The translations under genes and the position numbers were made by a program. Under the pieces are notes generated by a model. The model saw nothing but the letters and a program-made list of their open reading frames with translations, made no database searches and was not told the DNA's origin. Shown in pieces: positions 16,648 through 25,276 of a stretch of DNA of 64,000 bases; within the stretch, counting starts at the first letter, position 1, and every line of letters starts with the position of its first letter. This DNA is from NIOZ-UU35 sp964344175 (GTDB lineage Bacteria; Chloroflexota; Anaerolineae; Anaerolineales; UBA11858): NCBI GenBank assembly GCA_964344175.1, contig CAYFMI010000006.1:1-64000 (forward strand), given 5' to 3'.

Positions 16648-17640
16648 ATGCAACGCAGCCTTCACCGCTTCCTGATATTCCTTGTCTTAGGCGTGAGCAC
16701 ATTGTTGTCGTGCAATCTCTTTCAGAATTTGGCCGAACCAACGGCAGCTCTGGATCAGGATGCGCTGTTCACAGTCGCGGCAAAAACCCTTGCAGCAGAA
16801 TACACGCTAACCGCCGCTGCGCAACCCTCAACCGCGTCCACGCCAACGCCCTCCCCTTCATCTGCACAAAACGTCTCACCGCTGCCGACATCGTCACCAC
16901 AACCACCCTGTAACCACATCACCTTCATTGGCGATGCCACCATTCCGGATGGCACATTGATGACTCCGGGAAATGAATTCATAAAAACCTGGCGCTTGCA
17001 GAACAGTGGCATTTGCTCTTGGACTGCGGACTACGCGCTGATCTTCGATCATGGCGACAAAATGAGCGGCGCTTCGTCGGTGCAGTTCACCAATGGCACT
17101 ATCGAACCCGGCGAGGCGCTGGATATCTCAGTACGGCTGACGGCGCCAGAGAATGCTGGAACTTATCAAGGCCATTGGAAATTGCGCTCGAATACCGGTG
17201 AGATATTCGGTCTCGGTGATGATGGCGAAACCGCCTTTTGGGTTGAGATTCGCGTGACAACCATGGGCGCCGAGGGAGCTGGCGGCGGTGAAATTTATGT
17301 TAGTGGATCGATGGAATTTGGCACAGTCGTCGCCACCGGTGATCTCGATGAAGGTGTCTTTGCCCCAGAATACGAAGATGCTGACATTAGCTTGCACCCG
17401 GTAGATAAACAACTTGAACCCAAAAATGGGGCGCTGATTGCACTATGGGGAAACAATGCTCCCTCTTTTTCCGATTGTGCCCATGCCGCTCTATCCACCC
17501 AGGCAATCTCTGCCAATGAGCAATTGGTGGGCAAGTATCTCTGTTACCGGACGAATTTGGGAAAATCTGGCATGCTCTATGTGACGCTATACAATGAAAA
17601 CACGTTTGCCTTCGACTTCGTCACCTGGAAGAAGCCTTAA
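16648..17640 (+). CDS. lipoprotein with NBR1-type Ig-like domain
   Basis: A 330-aa exported lipoprotein. It has a signal peptide with lipobox LLSC (Cys22), a Ser/Thr/Pro-rich linker (about residues 55-85), and then an NBR1-like Ig domain (about 90-200) with the typical FIKTWRLQNSGICSW and DISVRLTAPENAGTY motifs. The remaining C-terminal 120 residues are not recognised. The domain is best known from the eukaryotic autophagy receptor NBR1 but is common in secreted Chloroflexota proteins, where its role is not established. A second protein of this type is at 51308-52339. Confidence 0.8.
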   Translation: MQRSLHRFLIFLVLGVSTLLSCNLFQNLAEPTAALDQDALFTVAAKTLAAEYTLTAAAQPSTASTPTPSPSSAQNVSPLPTSSPQPPCNHITFIGDATIPDGTLMTPGNEFIKTWRLQNSGICSWTADYALIFDHGDKMSGASSVQFTNGTIEPGEALDISVRLTAPENAGTYQGHWKLRSNTGEIFGLGDDGETAFWVEIRVTTMGAEGAGGGEIYVSGSMEFGTVVATGDLDEGVFAPEYEDADISLHPVDKQLEPKNGALIALWGNNAPSFSDCAHAALSTQAISANEQLVGKYLCYRTNLGKSGMLYVTLYNENTFAFDFVTWKKP

Positions 17641-17647
17641 TCTATTT

Positions 17648-17732
17648 AGGAGTTACGCGCGTGTGCGGGGTACTTCACGCTCCGCACACCCCTGTTTTCG
17701 GACAAATTTTCGACGAATCACGCAAGGCTTAC
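17648..17732. repeat. MITE-like palindromic repeat, copy 1
   Basis: Begins AGGAGTTACGCG and ends with a degenerate complement of AGGACTTACGC; the centre is a GC-rich hairpin (GTGTGCGG/CCGCACAC). It lies between convergent genes and may also stop transcription. Confidence 0.65.
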
Positions 17733-17760
17733 AGCCGCCTTGAGACCCTGTATACGCCTC

Positions 17761-18435
17761 TCATCCCCCTTTCCCTGCGATAGCCTCCAACTGCTGCTGA
17801 TCGGCAATCATGAATTCGGTGCGGTTGATCTGGATAGCCCCCTCATCCGCAAACCGATATAGCTGCCGACATACCATCTCGCGGGTGGAGCCAATACGTG
17901 CTGCCATCTCGTCCAGGGTCATATCGCGGGCCACATAATCTCCCACTGCATCCCCAAAATGCTCCAGCAACAGCCGGGCCAACCGCCCGGTCACGGGCCG
18001 AAAGGCAAATTCATCGAGGATGTCGCTGGCGTACTGCATACGCTGCACCATCAAACGCGTCAATTCCCAGGACATCTGTCCATTGGCGAGCAAGAGGGGT
18101 TTGATATGGTCAATTGACCACATAGAGATGCGACAAGATTCCTTGGCAACCAGGGCAACCGGCATAGGCACATCGTCAAGGAAAAAACTCGATCCCCAGA
18201 ATACTTCCCCTTCTCCTAGTTCAACAACAATCAGGCTGCGCTCAGAAGACTCTTTCAGCGGTGTAACCACGCCTTGTTCTACTACAAAGAGATAGGGCCA
18301 GACATCACCAAGATGGGAAATCCATTCCCCTTTTTGAAAGTCGCGCACAATGGCAGATTGGGTTAGGAATTCTTTATCTCGACTGCTAAGACTGGCAAAG
18401 ATAGGGTTTTGGGAAAGGAGTTCGTGAAGTTCCAT
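17761..18435 (-). CDS. Crp/Fnr family transcriptional regulator
   Basis: A 224-aa one-component regulator with an N-terminal cyclic-nucleotide-binding-type beta barrel (about residues 10-120) and a C-terminal winged helix-turn-helix (about 150-215) whose recognition segment is IGSTREMVCRQLYRF. There is no N-terminal cluster of cysteines as in Fnr, so an oxygen-sensing 4Fe-4S cluster is unlikely; the effector could be cAMP, heme or NO. The ATG at 18435 is preceded by TGAGGTGA and begins the homology. It is divergent from the locus at 18588-25960, and two TGTGA-N6-TCACA-type palindromes occur there, so it probably controls it. Confidence 0.88.
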   Translation of the reverse strand: MELHELLSQNPIFASLSSRDKEFLTQSAIVRDFQKGEWISHLGDVWPYLFVVEQGVVTPLKESSERSLIVVELGEGEVFWGSSFFLDDVPMPVALVAKESCRISMWSIDHIKPLLLANGQMSWELTRLMVQRMQYASDILDEFAFRPVTGRLARLLLEHFGDAVGDYVARDMTLDEMAARIGSTREMVCRQLYRFADEGAIQINRTEFMIADQQQLEAIAGKGG

Positions 18436-18542
18436 AATCACCTCAGATTGAATGGGACATACTGCATTGTACATCATTCTATGAAAACGGCATACAAGCA
18501 GACTCTTGGTTTGCGTTAAAGCAAAGACCACAAGGACTAATT

Positions 18543-18558
18543 TGAGATATATTTCACA
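18543..18558. promoter_or_regulatory. CRP-like operator
   Basis: TGAGA-N6-TCACA, one mismatch from the CRP consensus TGTGA-N6-TCACA. It lies 30 bases before the lipoprotein gene and 108 bases before the divergent Crp/Fnr gene. Confidence 0.4.
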
Positions 18559-18587
18559 TACCGGGAAGTGATTTTTGGAGGAAATCA

Positions 18588-19022
18588 ATGAAACTATCCA
18601 CGATTTCAATCTTGCTGCTCTCTCTGGTCATCATCCTGACTCTTTCAGCCTGCGAGCGGGGCATGAGTGTTTGCACACCGGAGGCCGAACCGCAACCCGC
18701 GATAGAATTGGCTGATCTGATTCTGACTCCCGTTCCAGATTCGGTAACGCAACCCATGAGGGTCGAGATCAAGGGCAAAATGATGGAAGTCGATAAAGTG
18801 GTCGATTATCCCCTCTGCAATGATACCTGGAGTGGTACAGTCTACGTTGGTTGTGATGCCCAGGTTGCCCAAGCCGAGCTAGACACTGAAGAGAACCCGC
18901 TTTTCTTCAAGGGCTGCAACTTAGATATCGCGCCCAACACAGTTGTGTATGTCGCCGCGCACAACGACGCGGCTTATTACAAAGGCTGTTCATGCCACAC
19001 CGGAGCAGACTCGGTGCCTTAA
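18588..19022 (+). CDS. small cysteine-rich lipoprotein
   Basis: A 144-aa exported protein not recognised by family. It has a signal peptide with lipobox LSAC (Cys22). The mature part holds cysteines spaced as YPLCND, YVGCDA, FKGCNL and KGCSCHTGADS, which could bind a metal or form disulfides. There is no CxxCH heme motif. It is first in the plus-strand locus after the Crp/Fnr gene and follows a CRP-like palindrome. A periplasmic metal- or electron-handling role is possible but unproven. Confidence 0.7.
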   Translation: MKLSTISILLLSLVIILTLSACERGMSVCTPEAEPQPAIELADLILTPVPDSVTQPMRVEIKGKMMEVDKVVDYPLCNDTWSGTVYVGCDAQVAQAELDTEENPLFFKGCNLDIAPNTVVYVAAHNDAAYYKGCSCHTGADSVP

Positions 19023-19122
19023 CAAAAACAGGAACCAGCCAGTTAGATACATATCCGCATGAGTCTTTATAACAATTCGTAGTTGATGAATTCAGGTTAT
19101 AAAACAGAAAAAGGAGTAAAAA

Positions 19123-19905
19123 ATGGAAAGAAACGAAAAACTTGGCGGTATCGTCGCCCTTATCGGCGGCCTGATGGGCATCATCGGGCACTTCGTCATC
19201 TTCCTGAATTGGTATTTCAAAGGCATGGCCGCAGAAGCAGCCGAGCCGGGGTGCGAAATTCTCTTAAAGTGGATCAATCCTGCCATGTCCGACATGGGCA
19301 TTCTAGGCGGTACGATCTTTCTTGTCAGCGCTTATGGCTTTTTCAATAAAAAGAAATGGGCCTTCCTGCTATCTGTGATCGCCATTGTGCTTTCACTGCA
19401 AGGGGCCTGGTTCATCAATGTTCCGTACATGGCAGCGGGCCTTCCCCCGGTCTATTTCACCATTTTCTGGCCCTTCCTGATCGTTTTCTTCCTGCTCATG
19501 GTGCCTGTAGGTAAATTATCCTGGAGCCGTACAATGTTTGGCTTCCTGGCGGGGATGGCCTGGGTGTTTTGCCTGATGAACGGAATCGCCAGCCTGAGCC
19601 GTATCATCACCATCGGCGCGCCCTTCTTCACACTGGTTCAGCGTCTGCATTGGATCGCTATGCTCGGTTGGGGCGTGGCAACAGTCTCGATAATAATGGG
19701 TGCCAAAGAATGGACCTATGTCTTGGGCTTGGTGGCCGGCGCGCTGGAATTAGTGGTCGGCATCCCCCTGGCGATTATCACCGCACAAGAATTGGGCCGG
19801 TTCTCACTCTTCTCCCTAGCGCCGATTTGTTGCTTGATCCTGCTGGTGCTTATGCTCTGGCCAGGAATTTGGGAAAAAGTAAGCGCCGCGTCTGCCAAGG
19901 TGTAA
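19123..19905 (+). CDS. polytopic membrane protein (type A of locus)
   Basis: A 260-aa protein of about seven hydrophobic segments; no family recognised. It has histidines in or near membrane helices (GIIGHFVIF near residue 22, QRLHWIAML near 176) and ends with WPGIWEKV, a motif echoed as IPGVWEKV in the protein at 25277-25960. A good AAGGAG site precedes the ATG. The gene lies 100 bases after the Cys-rich lipoprotein. It may be an accessory membrane subunit of the histidine-rich protein at 20998. Confidence 0.75.
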   Translation: MERNEKLGGIVALIGGLMGIIGHFVIFLNWYFKGMAAEAAEPGCEILLKWINPAMSDMGILGGTIFLVSAYGFFNKKKWAFLLSVIAIVLSLQGAWFINVPYMAAGLPPVYFTIFWPFLIVFFLLMVPVGKLSWSRTMFGFLAGMAWVFCLMNGIASLSRIITIGAPFFTLVQRLHWIAMLGWGVATVSIIMGAKEWTYVLGLVAGALELVVGIPLAIITAQELGRFSLFSLAPICCLILLVLMLWPGIWEKVSAASAKV

Positions 19906-20020
19906 TAACATAATCCCCGAGACCCTGAGTTTTTTGGGAAGATCTCAGTTTTTCCTGAAATCGCCCCGGTTATCCCTGATTTTCATAGAATCCTTAGGGT
20001 CTCTAAGCCCCTTTCGCAAA

Positions 20021-20036
20021 TGTGACTAAAATCACA
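20021..20036. promoter_or_regulatory. CRP-type operator palindrome
   Basis: TGTGACTAAAATCACA, a perfect match to TGTGA-N6-TCACA, in the 300-base gap 19906-20206 that precedes the main membrane genes. A MITE-like repeat lies between it and the next gene. The likely ligand protein is the Crp/Fnr regulator at 17761-18435. Nothing else recognisable lies in this gap. Confidence 0.6.
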
Positions 20037-20070
20037 GACGGGTATCATAGAATATGCGATAATATTAAAC

Positions 20071-20138
20071 AGGAGTTAGGCACTTGCACAGGGAAAGCTA
20101 TTCCGAAAATAGCTTTCATCAAACTGCGTAGGTCCTAA
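20071..20138. repeat. MITE-like palindromic repeat, copy 2
   Basis: Starts AGGAGTTAGGCACTTG and ends CTGCGTAGGTCCT; the interior GAAAGCTATTCC/GAAAATAGCTTTC forms a hairpin. Confidence 0.7.
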
Positions 20139-20206
20139 CGAATTGGAGTACACCATGCTCCGATGCTATTCTATCCACATCTTGTATTTTTCGAAAGGAG
20201 TTATTC

Positions 20207-20842
20207 ATGTTCACGCTTGACAACCTGTTTCTCTTGCTTACCGGCCTGGTAGCCATTTATCTCATTTGGAGGTTTTATACCCGGTACTCCAAAGAAAAAG
20301 CCCTTCATGATATGTACTATATGATGGGCTTTGTTGTTCTATTGGTTTCTGGCCTGCTGCTGATCTTCTTGGGTTACGGCATCCTGGGCCTGGGCGGCAC
20401 TGCTCTTTCACCGTTTATTCTCCCTGTAGCCAGCCTGATTCCATTGGGCATTTCGTTGGGCATCGCCAACCAGTTCTTCCCCTCCTGGAAGAAAACCTTC
20501 GCCTGGATCGCCCTGGTAGGCTTCCTGGCCATTGCCGTGACCAGCATCGGCGGCATGGCGGGCGCCAAGAAATTCGCCGTACCTTTGTTCCATGGTGTGG
20601 CCGGGTTAGTCATCTTCCTTGGCCCATTCATGGCTAAAGACGCCCCCAAGGGCTTCTTTTGGGTCGGCATCGGCGGCGCGCTGATCGGCATTGGCGGCCT
20701 GGCTTTGGCCTCCCTCACCGTCACTGGCGCAGCCCTATTCGGCATCTTTACTAGAGAATTGGTCTTCACCATCCTGGCCCCGCTGCTTTTCTTAATGGCG
20801 CTGGCTTTTGCCTGGGGCTTCATGCAGGACCTTAAAGCCTGA
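20207..20842 (+). CDS. polytopic membrane protein (type B of locus)
   Basis: A 211-aa protein with about six membrane segments and no recognised family. It is related to the protein at 24611-25207: both share the segment ASLIP...LG, a membrane HG(V/I)AGL histidine, and the glycine-rich WVGIGG(A/G)LIGIGG motif. An AAAGGAG site precedes the ATG. It lies directly before the histidine-rich 511-aa protein and is probably in one transcript with it. The conserved histidine could bind heme, but this is inference. Confidence 0.75.
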   Translation: MFTLDNLFLLLTGLVAIYLIWRFYTRYSKEKALHDMYYMMGFVVLLVSGLLLIFLGYGILGLGGTALSPFILPVASLIPLGISLGIANQFFPSWKKTFAWIALVGFLAIAVTSIGGMAGAKKFAVPLFHGVAGLVIFLGPFMAKDAPKGFFWVGIGGALIGIGGLALASLTVTGAALFGIFTRELVFTILAPLLFLMALAFAWGFMQDLKA

Positions 20843-20997
20843 TAAACAGCCTGTGTATTTGCTTTTTATCAAAGACAATTCACCTGCTCTGTGTTACCTT
20901 CTTCACGAAATCGATGCAGAGCAGGTTATTTTTAGGAGATCAAGCAAACGGTAGACAGATTGAAGGTCTACTCTCTCTATCACCCGAAGGAGTTCCT

Positions 20998-22533
20998 ATG
21001 CAATTTCTAGCCAAACGTTTTAACTACCTCTTTCGCTCCACCCGCGGATTGACACTGGTTGCCATCGCCATGGTGTCGCTGGTCACAGCCATCTGGGGCA
21101 CACTCTCCGGGCCGATGGTCGAGTGGGGCATCCGCGACATCACCGTGGACCTGCTCAATATCCAATTGGTGCAAGCCGAGCGCGAAGGCCGCATCATCAT
21201 GCTGTACCACACCATTGCCATGACCATCGTGGCTATCGAGGTCTACATCATGACCGAGATACTGCCGATGAAACGCCATGAGCAGGTTACCATCAATGCC
21301 ACCATCACTGTTGGCTACCTGACAGCGCTGATCTTCGGGATGGGATTTGCGTACTTCGGACACAACTTCGTCTTCCACGGGTTGTTTCTGGTCGGGCAAT
21401 CATTGATCTTCTTTGCTGGAATTTTGTTATCAGCGGCACTATGGCCGTGGAAAAAAGAATACCGCCTGGAAGCCGATTCCCCCTACGCCCACACAAAAAA
21501 AGGGGTTGATCTGGAACGGGCAGCTTTCTTTGTTATGGCCGTCGCCACGCTGCTTTCAGCAACCTTCGGCGCGGTGACCGGCTCCTACTGGGGCAATGGG
21601 CATGAAACCTTCCTGGGCGAAGATCTGATCCGCGTACCGCACAAGACCGCCTTGCAAAAAGCCATCATCGGGCATTTGCACATCATGCTGACCTTGATCG
21701 CGGTAGCCATCACCCTCATCGTTGGCCGCTGGATGAAGTTCAAGGGTCTTCTGCACCGCATTGCTATGCCGCTGATGATTGGGGGCACAATCATCATTAC
21801 GGCTGGCGCCCTCTCAGTCGTCTGGTTGCCATGGGCGCATACCACGATCTATTTTGGCTCGGTCTTCGTGATGCTGGCCGCGCTGATGTACGTCATCTAC
21901 ACCTGGGATTGGCTTATCAAAGCAGGCACTGCCGACATCGAAAAGCCCAGCTTCGGCCAGAAGATGGGCGCGCTGCTGCGCGATCCGCTCAAATTTGGCC
22001 CTGGCTGGCAAATGGTCTTTATGAACTTCACTGTCAGCGGGATAGGTATCTTCATGGCTGTCAAACTGGATGAAATCTTCCGGGTGTGGCCGCACCGCGA
22101 AGAACGCATCACCCTGACCGGGCACTGGCATATCTTGGCCGCCCTGATCGCCACCATCATCCTGTTCTACTACGGCGATCTTTCCAAGTTGAAAGGCAAA
22201 GCCCGCCAATGGTACGGCTGGCTGATTATCCTCATGTCAGACTTAGCCTTCGCCTCGGCCACAGTCTTCTCGATGAAACGCCTATTCGTTGCCGAAAGCG
22301 AGCAACAATCGCTGGTCAACACTATCATGCTGCTAATGGATTTCGGCCTGGCGCTGGTATTGATTGTGTTGGCAATCTTCCTGATCTGGCGGTTGTACGA
22401 CCTCTTCAGAGATAAAGGCTACTGGAACGAAGAATTCACCACTGAGAAAAAAGCCAACGCCAAAGCCGAACTCGAGGAACAAAAAAGAAAAATGGCCGAA
22501 CTCCAGGCTACACTCGAGGAGGTGTCCGAATGA
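20998..22533 (+). CDS. histidine-rich polytopic membrane protein, heme-copper-oxidase-like
   Basis: A 511-aa protein with about 12 hydrophobic segments and a charged coiled C-terminus (about residues 470-510). Membrane histidines are H71 (MLYHTIAM), H122 and H127 (GHNFVFH), H226/H228 (GHLHIM), H281 and H376/H378 (GHWHIL). The last pair resembles the His-x-His of heme-copper oxidase/NO reductase helix 10, and H71 resembles the helix 2 ligand. The adjacent His pair for the second metal is not evident, so this may be a divergent heme b protein and not a true oxidase. The ATG at 20998 has a perfect AAGGAG; an upstream in-frame start at 20914 is not used. A heme O synthase gene two genes later supports heme binding. 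Confidence 0.55.
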   Translation: MQFLAKRFNYLFRSTRGLTLVAIAMVSLVTAIWGTLSGPMVEWGIRDITVDLLNIQLVQAEREGRIIMLYHTIAMTIVAIEVYIMTEILPMKRHEQVTINATITVGYLTALIFGMGFAYFGHNFVFHGLFLVGQSLIFFAGILLSAALWPWKKEYRLEADSPYAHTKKGVDLERAAFFVMAVATLLSATFGAVTGSYWGNGHETFLGEDLIRVPHKTALQKAIIGHLHIMLTLIAVAITLIVGRWMKFKGLLHRIAMPLMIGGTIIITAGALSVVWLPWAHTTIYFGSVFVMLAALMYVIYTWDWLIKAGTADIEKPSFGQKMGALLRDPLKFGPGWQMVFMNFTVSGIGIFMAVKLDEIFRVWPHREERITLTGHWHILAALIATIILFYYGDLSKLKGKARQWYGWLIILMSDLAFASATVFSMKRLFVAESEQQSLVNTIMLLMDFGLALVLIVLAIFLIWRLYDLFRDKGYWNEEFTTEKKANAKAELEEQKRKMAELQATLEEVSE

Positions 22534-23573
22534 AACACACTCCCATATCTCAAAAAGTTATTGGACGCGGACGAGCGCAGAAAAACGCGGATAACTTTAA
22601 AATAAATCCGCGTTCATCCGTGTTTATCAGCGTCCTATTTGTTCTGGTTCTTCTAACTTCTTGTGGCCCCGCTCCTAGCGTGAGCGCTATCGAACCGCCC
22701 TACATTGATACCGGTGTTGATTCCAATGCCTGGGCCACCGTCCCCGCGGGCGCGTTCCCCTACGGACAACACGATCACCCCACCGAGGTCGATTATGATT
22801 ACCAAATCATGGTCACCGATGTCACCGTAGAGCAGTATACCAATTTCCTCAACGAGGCCCTCAGCGCGGGTGAGATCAGCGTCGGCGAGTTCGAAGTCGA
22901 AGCCGGAGAAATAACCTGGCACGAAGAAGGCGTCGGCGGCTACTATCCCGGCGATCCCTTTGACGGCTACAAGCACGAAGAGGAGATCAAGCCCGGCGAC
23001 AAGCTCTTCATGCCTTTTGACTCAGGTTTGCGCCTGGAATACGACGGCGAAACCTTCACCGCCCTGAAAGCCTACACCAACCACCCCATGACACTGGTAA
23101 CCTGGTGGGGCGCAAACGCCTATTGCGAATACTACGGCTACCGCCTTCCCTCTGAGATCGAGTGGGAAAAAGCCGCCCGCGGCACAGAGATTGTCGATGG
23201 TCACGGATTGCCCTTCCCCTGGGGAAGCGAGATCCACGGCAACAATGCCAATTTCTATTCATCGTTTGATCTCTTTGAGAAGCTGTTTGGGAAATTGGGC
23301 AATACCACGCCGGTGGGCTTCTACAATGGTCAGACCTACACCCTCGGTGAGGGCAGCTACACCACCGAAGATTCAGCCAGCCCCTATGGCCTTTACGACA
23401 TGGCTGGCAACGTCTGGCAATGGATGAGTGACGATTACCACGATCAACACTATCGCTATATGCGCGGCGGCAGTTTCTATTCCTACGAAGTTGACCTACG
23501 GGTCTGGAAGAACAACTCCGCCGGGCCTCAACACTACAGCCCTGCACTGGGTTTCCGCTGCGCGCAGGATTAG
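22530..23573 (+). CDS. SUMF1/FGE-fold lipoprotein
   Basis: A 347-aa exported lipoprotein with lipobox LLTSC (near residue 45) and a formylglycine-generating-enzyme-fold domain from about residue 65: VTVEQYTNFLNE, LPSEIEWEKAARG, GLYDMAGNVWQWMSD and YMRGGSFYS followed by LGFRCAQD. The catalytic cysteine pair of true FGE is absent, so it is a non-catalytic or differently acting member. It overlaps the previous gene by four bases (ATGA). The first 35 residues are encoded by an inverted repeat (22584-22633), so the original start may have been nearer the signal peptide. Confidence 0.82.
   Translation: MKHTPISQKVIGRGRAQKNADNFKINPRSSVFISVLFVLVLLTSCGPAPSVSAIEPPYIDTGVDSNAWATVPAGAFPYGQHDHPTEVDYDYQIMVTDVTVEQYTNFLNEALSAGEISVGEFEVEAGEITWHEEGVGGYYPGDPFDGYKHEEEIKPGDKLFMPFDSGLRLEYDGETFTALKAYTNHPMTLVTWWGANAYCEYYGYRLPSEIEWEKAARGTEIVDGHGLPFPWGSEIHGNNANFYSSFDLFEKLFGKLGNTTPVGFYNGQTYTLGEGSYTTEDSASPYGLYDMAGNVWQWMSDDYHDQHYRYMRGGSFYSYEVDLRVWKNNSAGPQHYSPALGFRCAQD
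22584..22633. repeat. palindromic repeat within the 5' end of the SUMF1 gene
   Basis: AACGCGGAT (22584-22592) pairs with ATCCGCGTT (22606-22614) and is followed by CATCCGTGTTTATCAGCG. It resembles a CGCGGAT/ATCCGCG intergenic repeat type and here forms part of the coding sequence ahead of the signal peptide. Confidence 0.5.
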
Positions 23574-23632
23574 GTATCAGGGTATCAGGGATCAGGTACT
23601 TTCTCGTTACCTGATCCCTGACACCTGATACC
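23573..23632. terminator. large inverted repeat after the SUMF1 gene
   Basis: GGTATCAGG repeated with TCAGGGATCAGGTA forms a 25-26 bp imperfect stem with its complement, with a 9-base loop. It begins at the stop codon of the SUMF1 gene and ends 38 bases before heme O synthase. There is no T run, so it could protect mRNA or pause polymerase instead of terminating. Confidence 0.55.
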
Positions 23633-23670
23633 CCACCACCACTATTCCAACTTTCTGGTAAACTTTCAAC

Positions 23671-24546
23671 ATGTATAATCCCCCATCTCTAATATCTAAT
23701 CTCAAATCCAAATACTGGCCCCTTATAAAATCCCTGCAAACCTTTCTACTGTTAATCACCGGCCTGGCCGGATACATGAGCGCCCGTTGCCCGGTCTTCA
23801 ACCTGTGGACAATACTGGGCGTAGCCGGAAGCCTGTTCCTTTCGATCAGTGGCTCGACCGTGCTAAATATGTGGTACGACCGCGACATCGACGCCAAAAT
23901 GGATCGCACCTGCATGCGTCCGCTGCCCACCGGCAAAACCACACCGCGCGAAGCGTTGATCTTCGGGCTGGCAATCTCGGCGCTAGGCGTCGGCTGGGCG
24001 CTGGCAGTAGACTGGCTGTACGGGCTGATCGTCTTCGCCGGGCTGTTTTTCGATGTGGTCATCTACACCTTTTGGCTCAAACGCCGCACCTGCTGGAGCA
24101 TCGTCTGGGGTGGCATTTCGGGGGCTATGCCCGTGCTGGCGGGCCGCGCCCTGGGCTTAGGCACAATCGATTGGGTCGGTCTCGCCCTTGCCGGGGCAAT
24201 TTTATTCTGGATCCCCACCCACACACTGACCTTCTCTATGCGCTACTTCGATGATTACAAAGCAGCCGCCATTCCCACCTTCCCATCAACATACGGCTTC
24301 CAATTTACCCGCCTGACCATTGCCATTTCCAGCGTGCTGGCAGCCATAGCCATGATCGCCGCGTCGGTGGGCATTGGCATGGCCTGGGGCTACCTGCGGC
24401 TCATGGGCGTACTCACACTTGGGCTGCTCGGATTAGCTATTACCATGTCTGTGCGCCCCTCCGAGCGGATCAACTTCGGGCTGTTCAAATATGCTTCCCT
24501 ATTCATGCTAGGCGCGATGATTATGATTGTTCTCGATGTTCTTTAA
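23671..24546 (+). CDS. ctaB: protoheme IX farnesyltransferase (heme O synthase)
   Basis: UbiA-family membrane prenyltransferase that adds a farnesyl group to heme b, giving heme o for heme-copper oxidases. The 291-aa protein has about eight membrane segments, the first Asp-rich motif NMWYDRDIDAKMDRT (about residues 66-80), the RPLPTGK loop, and the second site FSMRYFDDYKAAAIPTFP. Length is typical of CtaB/CyoE. No oxidase subunits II/III lie nearby; the only candidate client in the window is the histidine-rich protein at 20998-22533. Confidence 0.9.
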   Translation: MYNPPSLISNLKSKYWPLIKSLQTFLLLITGLAGYMSARCPVFNLWTILGVAGSLFLSISGSTVLNMWYDRDIDAKMDRTCMRPLPTGKTTPREALIFGLAISALGVGWALAVDWLYGLIVFAGLFFDVVIYTFWLKRRTCWSIVWGGISGAMPVLAGRALGLGTIDWVGLALAGAILFWIPTHTLTFSMRYFDDYKAAAIPTFPSTYGFQFTRLTIAISSVLAAIAMIAASVGIGMAWGYLRLMGVLTLGLLGLAITMSVRPSERINFGLFKYASLFMLGAMIMIVLDVL

Positions 24547-24610
24547 CGGTTACAAACTGAATACTGAAAGCTACAGTTGATGTCAACCCAAAACCTTCAA
24601 CCGATGTCCT

Positions 24611-25207
24611 ATGAAACCCATTCACCGCATACTCTTGCTACTCACTGCTCTATTGGCATCTTACCAGGTTGTTCGGGGGATTGACGGGCTGGAGACGATG
24701 GCAATTGCCTGCTACACAATGGCCTTTGGTATCCTGATTGTTGCATCGCTGTTGATGCTGATCCTGGGCTTCGAAATTCTCGATTCCCCTTTAGTCGCCA
24801 TCGCCTCAACGTTGATCCCGGCCAGCCTGGCCCTGGGGTTGGTCTCCGAATACCTCGATGAGATACTTATCCCCTATGGAATATTCATCGTCCTCGGCAC
24901 TTTCGCAATCATCGTCAGTCGCTTTGTCGGCCCCAAGAAACTGGCCGTCGTCGTATTGGCGGTCGTACACGGTATTGCGGGGTTGACAATATTCTTCCTG
25001 CCCATTGCCCTGGCGTTAGGCGGAACTACACCCGGCGGCTTTGCCTGGGTGGGCATTGGTGGGGGGCTGATCGGCATCGGCGGTCTGCTGCTCTCGTTTC
25101 TCAAGACGGGCAGGCCCATTCTTTCAAGGGAAACCATTCTGGCTGTTTTCCCCGGTCTGCTATTACTTACAACAGCGGCATTCGTAGCCGGATTTATGTT
25201 CGCATAA
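24611..25207 (+). CDS. polytopic membrane protein (type B paralogue)
   Basis: A 198-aa protein with about six membrane segments, related to the protein at 20207-20842. Shared features are STLIPASLALGL, VVHGIAGLTIFFLP and the WVGIGGGLIGIGGL motif. No family recognised. It lies 64 bases after heme O synthase without a strong ribosome binding site. As the mirror partner of the upstream type B gene it may belong to the same complex. Confidence 0.7.
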   Translation: MKPIHRILLLLTALLASYQVVRGIDGLETMAIACYTMAFGILIVASLLMLILGFEILDSPLVAIASTLIPASLALGLVSEYLDEILIPYGIFIVLGTFAIIVSRFVGPKKLAVVVLAVVHGIAGLTIFFLPIALALGGTTPGGFAWVGIGGGLIGIGGLLLSFLKTGRPILSRETILAVFPGLLLLTTAAFVAGFMFA

Positions 25208-25276
25208 TTCATCAAACTCCAGGCATTGTGGAAATCCCTGGGATCAAGAGTAGACCTTTCTTTAGGAGGCTTCAGC

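Noticed and set aside
21007..21399. His/Asp-rich open frame antisense to the 511-aa membrane protein
   Set aside because: Its unusual composition is a reflection of the hydrophobic codons on the real strand.
20998..22533. Canonical cytochrome oxidase subunit I
   Set aside because: The adjacent His-His pair and the His-x3-Tyr/Glu helix needed for the second metal are not evident, and no subunit II with CuA is present.
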